Shown: in pieces, positions 59,201 to 64,000 of the stretch
How the letters are laid out: each line of letters opens with the position of its first letter
How positions within the stretch are numbered: position 1 is the stretch's first letter
Assembly (NCBI GenBank): GCA_025529335.1
Contig: JAMYHX010000187.1
Location: 1 to 64,000, forward strand
Source of the DNA: Rhizopus sp. PT2906
Lineage: Eukaryota > Mucoromycota > Mucoromycetes > Mucorales > Rhizopodaceae
Direction of reading: 5' to 3'
Length of the DNA: 64,000 bases
The notes under the pieces: model-generated
Seen by the model: only the letters and a program-made list of their open reading frames with translations
The model's database searches: none
What the model was told of the DNA's origin: nothing
Made by a program: the position numbers and the translations under genes

Positions 59201-59708
59201 CCTTATATTGTGATGTGTAATATTCCATGTGTCTATTAAGTATTACACAATGTGAGCCTAAATGTAAGACAGTTTAAATAACAGAATCTAGAATAATGGC
59301 TTGCCATCAGCTCTTGCTCTTGCTATAACTACACAATTCTCTTGAACTTTACATTTGTTAAATAAAAGAATTACTGAACAATTGTGAGAGATAGGAGGGC
59401 AAGCACCTGGTTGTATATTTGATTTCATTGCAGAATCCATAGTCAGCCACTCGTGCTAATTTACAAAAACTGTAATGCTCGTTACACATATAATTAATTG
59501 TTTATTATCAAGCTGACCCTGCTTCATTGAAATAACCAGGTAAATGGTTCGTCAGGGCAGTCCAGTTCACGTTTGCGCTTATCCGAGGGTAAGACAGGGA
59601 GATAATGAAAAATATCTTTTATAAATTGGTGTCACAGTTATGCTACTTGTTAATATATATATAAAGAGACATAATACAGCCTTTTCAACACTAGTTTTAT
59701 TTTAAACA
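56299..59708. other. Gene-poor spacer of 3.4 kb
   Basis: No intact gene found. Short frames such as 56577–56837 are AT-driven. Many GTTAC/GTAAC words cluster at about 56465–56830 (e.g. GTAACACGTTAC). A decayed minus-strand reading frame lies at about 58620–59228. The right end is the promoter of the CAP gene, including TATATATATA about 55 bp before its start (59651–59661). Confidence 0.5.
58932..59228 (-). pseudogene. Decayed ORF of unknown, possibly transposon, origin
   Basis: 98-codon open frame (59228–58932) with protein-like segments (LPVLVFSKSNQVIVVANSLF; YYTPFYQDYGK). After its stop another frame continues down to about 58620 with further good segments (EEALYYSQE, SIALPLMLFVSALGTGESL, ELKERLNAYNNLFL) interrupted by several stops. 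This looks like one old degraded gene on the minus strand. I cannot name the family; a TnpB-like or other mobile-element origin is a guess. Confidence 0.3.
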
Positions 59709-60212
59709 ATGCTTCACCGTTCATTCACTCTGGCCTTGGTTACTGTTGCCGTTATCTTGGCTACTTTATTACACACTGCAGATGCCGCATCTCGCTCATC
59801 CGTCAAAAACATTCTCAAAGTAACCAACTCGCTTCGTGCAAAGCACCATGCGCCTCCTTTAAAATGGAACAACAAATTGGCCACCTATGCTCAAAACTGG
59901 TCCAACCGCTGCGTATTTGAACACAGTCATGGTCAATATGGCGAAAACTTGGCTTATGGCTACCCTAATTGGGGAAGCGTCATCAGAGACTGGTACAGTG
60001 AAGTCAAGGATTACGACTATGACCACCCACAATTCAATGCCGGCCACTTCACTCAACTCGTTTGGAAGGAAACATCTGAAGTTGGCTGCGGTGCCAAGGT
60101 TTGTAATAATCTTTGTCCTGGATGTAAATTATATACTTGCTCTTACAAGGTCCCTGGTAACATGATGGGCGACAATTGGAGATACTTTAAGCAAAACGTT
60201 ATTAGACCATAA
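59709..60212 (+). CDS. Secreted CAP/PR-1-like protein
   Basis: Single exon, 167 residues. Signal peptide at residues 1–26 (…TLLHTADA). The CAP (SCP/PR-1/Tpx) domain fills the rest: SLRAKHHAPPLKWNNKLATYAQNW, HSHGQYGENLAYG, the GHFTQLVWKETSEVGCG signature and YTCSYKVPGNMMG. The cavity residues (His in HSHG and GHF, Glu in GEN) are kept. Six Cys allow three disulfides. Fungal CAP proteins bind and export sterols or fatty acids. TATA-like repeats lie about 50 bp upstream. Complete and probably extracellular. Confidence 0.95.
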   Translation: MLHRSFTLALVTVAVILATLLHTADAASRSSVKNILKVTNSLRAKHHAPPLKWNNKLATYAQNWSNRCVFEHSHGQYGENLAYGYPNWGSVIRDWYSEVKDYDYDHPQFNAGHFTQLVWKETSEVGCGAKVCNNLCPGCKLYTCSYKVPGNMMGDNWRYFKQNVIRP

Positions 60213-60628
60213 ATATTTTTACAAACGTCTTTTTTATATTAATAAAGCTATAATCTGGTATTATATTTAATATGTGTGACATATGCACTTGTGCATTAAA
60301 TTTGACATTAGTAACTTATACCTTATTCAAGGCAAGGGGGAAATATTAACGGATTTAACCTTGAATGCATCAAACTCTAATATGTGCATCATAAACCCTT
60401 TGCTTGAACCCACGTCTCACTTTTATTCATTGGAAAGTACTATGATATTACTGTTAGGGACACCTTTTTTTCTTAAAAGGGAAATAGATGGCCCTGCACT
60501 TTCCATGCCAACAGTGCATGTCGCGTTTGTGTAATCTGATGCGATCATTCGCATTGACCAATCAGAATATATGATCATTTCTAAGGACTTGCTTTTTTTT
60601 TTACCATTGCTCCAGTTCTTTTTTCTTT
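60213..60628. other. Spacer
   Basis: 0.4 kb between CAP and rhodanese genes. The 83-codon ORF at 60283–60534 lacks protein-like character. T/C-rich tract before the rhodanese start. Confidence 0.55.
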
Positions 60629-61313
60629 ATGTCATCTCGAAGAATTTTAACTCAAGCATTCCTGAGACACCACCGAATCTTGCTGCAACGTCCTGTTGCT
60701 CGACCTGCGATTGTTATAAATAAGTCTTGTCTGATTCCGACTACTGGCTTATTCAAAGCACAATGCTACAGCACTGACCGCGTGTACAAAGTATTGGACT
60801 TTAATGATATTCAAAAATTGATAAAGGAGGGTCACCAACAGGTATAGAGAAATGATATATAATCAACACTACATAAAAGTGTGTAGCTAAAAATGAACAG
60901 GATTATGTCTTGTTAGACGTAAGAGAGCCAAAAGAAGTCGAAGCAGGATATATTCCCACAGCAAAGAACGTTCCACTGGTAAGAAGATGAAATGATGAAT
61001 AAAAAGGGGAGAGAAGGAGAGAATTGTTAACATGTGCATTAGACACAATTTGCCTATGCTTGGAGTCTCTCAGATAAAGATTTTGAAGATCAATATGGAT
61101 TTAAGAAGCCTAATAAGGATAAACGGTTGATTACTTATTGTTTAAAAGGCATCCGTAGCACATCAGCTGTAGAATATCTCTCCAAGTTGGGATATACAAA
61201 GTAAGTTATAGCATTACTATTGTTGTTGTTGTTGTTGCTAACGTAATACATATAGTCTTGACAACTATGTTGGTAGTTATGCTGATTATATTGAAAAAAC
61301 AAAAGGAGAGTAG
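60629..61313 (+). CDS. Single-domain rhodanese, mitochondrial
   Basis: Four exons (60629–60841, 60901–60978, 61043–61200, 61256–61313) give 168 residues. Thiosulfate sulfurtransferase of the yeast Rdl1/TSTD1 type. Residues 1 to about 48 are rich in Arg/Leu/Ser and free of acidic residues, a typical mitochondrial presequence. The rhodanese domain follows: YVLLDVREPKEVEAGYIPTAKNVP, FKKPNKDKRLITYC with the catalytic Cys in the loop CLKGIRS, and SAVEYLSKLGY near the end. Sulfane-sulfur transfer in mitochondria is family knowledge. Confidence 0.92.
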
Positions 61314-61493
61314 ACTAAATCCCCTTTTGCCGTATAAATAAATAAAAAAATACATCTTTTCAACTATAAATTTATATTTATACACGCACTCACATACACT
61401 TGACTCCTTATTTAAAATTATTATATAGTTCCATCTTCCTCCCTTTTTTTCCTTTTTTCTTTTTCTTTTTTCAGTTCAATTTCTATTTATATA

Positions 61494-62917
61494 ATGGGTG
61501 TGTGCGCATCGAGCGAAGAACGAGCTGAAAGGATGCATAGTTTTGCTATCGATCGTGCTATCGAGGAAGATGGTAAAAAGTTGGACAGTGAATACAAGAT
61601 ATTATTACTAGGTATAACATAAAAAAGGGTTGCATAAAGCATGTTTAATTTAGTATACATCGTAGGTAGTGGCGAGTCTGGTAAATCGACCATTTTTAAG
61701 CAAATGAAGATTGTGTATCAAGAAGGATACACCAGAGAAGAGCTCATGAGTTGGAAAATGACAGTTTATCGAAATTTGATTCAGTCTGCACAGTCCATTG
61801 TGAATGCATTAAATCAATTTGAATATCAACTCTCAACTGAAAAGAATCAATACGAAGCTGAACTTTTATCAGACTATAAGCTACAAGACAGCCTAAGCCC
61901 TGCGATTGCTGATGCTATCATCTCTGTTTGGCAGGATCCCGTGACGAGTAGACTGTTGGAAGAAAAGTCGAGTGAGTTTTATTTAATGGATTCTGCGCCT
62001 TAGTATGTTCATGCCCTTTCTTTACCTCCCCTTCCCCTTAAAATTTAATAACTCTCTTTTGTTTAAATTGACAGTTTCTTTGAAGAAATCGAAAGGATCA
62101 GCCAACCCAACTATGTGCCTACGGTAGATGATGTGCTACATGCAAGAGCAAAGACAACTGGTATTGTCGAAACAAAATTCATGATCAAACGAACCAGTAT
62201 ACGGTAAGTCATCTTATTCATGCAGACATATGCATGCAGTAATAGTGACTCATTGTTCTCTTTAGCATGTTTGACGTTGGAGGACAAAGGTCAGAAAGAA
62301 AAAAATGGATTCATTGTTTTGAGGCAGTACATTCTATTATATTCTGTATTTCATTATCTGAATATGATCAAGTATTGCTTGAAGAGTCTCGTCAGGTAAT
62401 TATACAAAAAGCATGATGACATGATAGCCAAGATTTTAACACTATTACTATTCTAGAACCGTATGTTGGAAAGTTTAGTGCTATTTGAATCAGTTGTCAA
62501 CAGTCGATGGTTTGTCAGGACAAGTATCATCTTGTTTATGAATAAAATAGACATTTTTAGAAAAAAGATAAAGAAGATACCACTACAAAAGTACTTTCCA
62601 GATTATGGTGGCGGACCAGATCAAGAAAAGGCAGCAAGATATATCCTATGGAGAATCAGTCAAACAAATAGGGCAAAGTTACAAATCTTTCCTCAGTAAG
62701 GGCCACACATATACATATTTTATATATTTATGAATAACCATTGTTTGATAGCTTAACACAAGCAACAAGCACAACCAATGTAAGTCATTTTCTTTCTTTA
62801 ATGATATGGTTTCTCATTTCTTTCTTTCTTTCTTTCGACTTTTAGATCAGGCATACATTCGAAGTGATTCGAACAACAATTATTGATAGCCAACTAAAAG
62901 ATTCTGGCATATTATAA
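61494..62917 (+). CDS. Heterotrimeric G-protein alpha subunit
   Basis: Seven exons (61494–61611, 61666–62002, 62075–62203, 62266–62395, 62457–62695, 62752–62779, 62846–62917) give 350 residues. It couples receptors to cAMP or MAPK signalling in growth and mating. The N-terminal MGVCAS gives the myristoylated Gly2 and palmitoylated Cys4. G boxes are complete: GSGESGKST (P-loop), RAKTTGI (switch I Arg and Thr), DVGGQRSERKKW (switch II), NKID and TQATSTTN. The C-terminus is KDSGIL, with Ser where pertussis-toxin-sensitive types have Cys. Exon 6 is only 28 bp. Length is exactly as expected. Mucorales carry many G-alpha paralogues, so I give no gene number. Confidence 0.95.
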
Positions 62918-63076
62918 CCCCTCCTTTTTTTGCATCATCTTGTACGTTCTCCCCTTTCTTTCTCCTCCTCTTCTTAATTAATAGTCATAATAAAAAAAGC
63001 ATATACCACACACACATATATATATATATATGAAGAGAGCATATCGTTCACTGTGTATATTCTGTTTATTTCCATT

Positions 63077-63573
63077 TTAAGCAGCTACAGTTTGCTTCTT
63101 GGCTTGAGTACCTTCACGGAAACCATTCTTGAAACGACGATGAACCTCCTTCAAGTGAGCCATGCGACCAGTACCGGTGGTCTTTCTTCTCTTTCCCTTT
63201 TCAGACCAGTTGACTATAATAAAAAAAGTGTTGAGTTTTCTTCTTTTGTACATGCTAGTAAATCTTACAAGATCTAATTTTGGCAGAAGGATATCCACAT
63301 TGAGCACAAGTCTTCTTTTGCTTGTGGAAAGCACGGTTGCCACAACGTCGGCATAAGGTGTGAGTCTTGGTGTGACGCTTACCGAATGAGCTGGTACCTT
63401 TGGTCTATAATGAATTTGTTAGTTATTCAATGTTCATGGTCATCTCGGCTTCTCTTTTGATTTTTCTCTCTTTTTCATTGTTATCATCTATCCTCCCCCA
63501 TCCATCCATCCATTTATCCATCCATCTCTCTGCATGTACACACACGTCTGATTGTTTAATCTATATTTACCAT
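63077..63573 (-). CDS. RPL37: 60S ribosomal protein L37 (eL37)
   Basis: Three exons (63573–63571, 63404–63269, 63213–63077) give 91 residues. The first exon holds only the ATG, an arrangement known for ribosomal-protein genes. The protein starts MTKGTSSFGKRHTKTHTLC and has the zinc ribbon CRRCGNRAFHKQKKTCAQCG, then IRSFNWSEKGKRRKTTGTGRM and a basic C-terminus. It sits beside 5.8S/25S rRNA in the large subunit. C-ending codons are frequent, as in highly expressed genes. The 166 bp first intron contains TCCATC repeats. Confidence 0.95.
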
Positions 63574-63810
63574 TCTTAAAGATGAAGCACGTAAGAAGGG
63601 AGGTTCATAGGTATAGAGTGGGAGGATGTCATGTCTCTTTGTCCAGAGCGGCGGCGGACATTGAAATGGATATGCAGGTCAATGCACACAGTGTTTCTTG
63701 TTGAATTTTAGACCCTGAAACAAACACATCAGTTGCTTTTGGACAGCCAAAGGTTTTCTGGGTTGCAGCCTGGCCATCTTTTTTGGTGCTTTTATTTGTC
63801 TATTTTCACC
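63574..63810. promoter_or_regulatory. Divergent promoter between RPL37 and the next gene
   Basis: About 240 bp separates the RPL37 start from the ATG at 63811. It must carry both promoters or leaders. It is less AT-rich than other spacers and includes AGAGCGGCGGCGGACA at about 63644. Confidence 0.4.
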
Positions 63811-64000
63811 ATGGACTATACTTATGATGATCCGGGGCGTCTTTTGGCTTATGTTGAAGAAATGGAACTGTAAGATTATGAACTCCGCTACACCAGTTTC
63901 TCCTCATTTAGAAGCAATGGATGACGATGATGACATTGCCGCCTAAATCAAGTCTACAACGAATTTCGCTTACAAAGAGTACAGTGCTGATCAAATCATG
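63811..64000 (+). CDS. 5' end of a gene cut by the window edge
   Basis: ATG at 63811 begins MDYTYDDPGRLLAYVEEME. A good donor (CT|GTAAGATTATG) follows at 63869/63870. Acceptor choice is unclear; the AG at about 63956 would give L then LQRISLTKSTVLIK. The protein is acidic at its start and too short to identify. Partial only. Confidence 0.35.

Noticed and set aside
1..64000. Search by eye for CRISPR-like arrays, tRNA and rRNA genes.
   Set aside because: No regularly spaced repeats and no tRNA cloverleaf with a convincing T-arm were found; nothing could be supported.

Overview
This window is nuclear DNA of an early-diverging filamentous fungus, most likely one of the Mucorales (Mucoromycota). 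The reasons are AT-rich spacers, many short GT–AG introns of about 50–70 bp, long pyrimidine tracts before start codons, and a fungal gene set (pentafunctional AROM, DASH subunit Dad2, Nop12, Krr1, fungal G-alpha, prolyl iminopeptidase). I assigned the order from gene content and style; I could not check the species.

Layout. 1–10 kb: one unknown ORF with an interrupted 3' end, then two tandem minus-strand secreted phospholipase-C/acid-phosphatase-type genes that share a 161 bp identical tract. 10–19 kb: Ccc1/VIT1 vacuolar iron transporter, an orphan HExxH secreted metalloprotease, a coiled-coil protein, a prolyl iminopeptidase and a probable 7-helix membrane protein. 19–23 kb: gene-poor, with one small Cys-rich secreted protein. 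23–34 kb: Dad2, seryl-tRNA synthetase, two small or unknown genes, a 583-residue low-complexity protein and the 1600-residue AROM enzyme. 33.9–36.3 kb: a graveyard of broken genes, including a probable TnpB/Fanzor-like nuclease remnant. 36.8–56.3 kb is gene-dense: Nop12, a DUF2461 protein, a short intronless XPB-like helicase, a small surface protein, an EVK-repeat protein, cardiolipin synthase, a coiled-coil protein with what looks like a dead kinesin motor, mitochondrial nuclease Nuc1, Krr1, a GATA-like plus PHD protein and an SLC1-type dicarboxylate/glutamate carrier. 56.3–59.7 kb: gene-poor with decayed ORFs. 59.7–64 kb: CAP/PR-1 protein, rhodanese, G-alpha subunit, RPL37 and the 5' end of a truncated gene.

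Most genes are unrelated housekeeping neighbours, as is normal in fungi. Loose functional themes are ribosome biogenesis (Nop12, Krr1, RPL37), mitochondria (cardiolipin synthase, Nuc1, rhodanese) and microtubules or mitosis (Dad2, the pseudo-kinesin). Exon models were built by hand by requiring GT–AG ends and continuous reading frame; where I give residue totals the exon lengths add up to whole codons. The most unusual items are the motor-dead kinesin-like protein, the gene-conversion tract between the phosphoesterases, the short XPB-like helicase and the Fanzor-like remnant.
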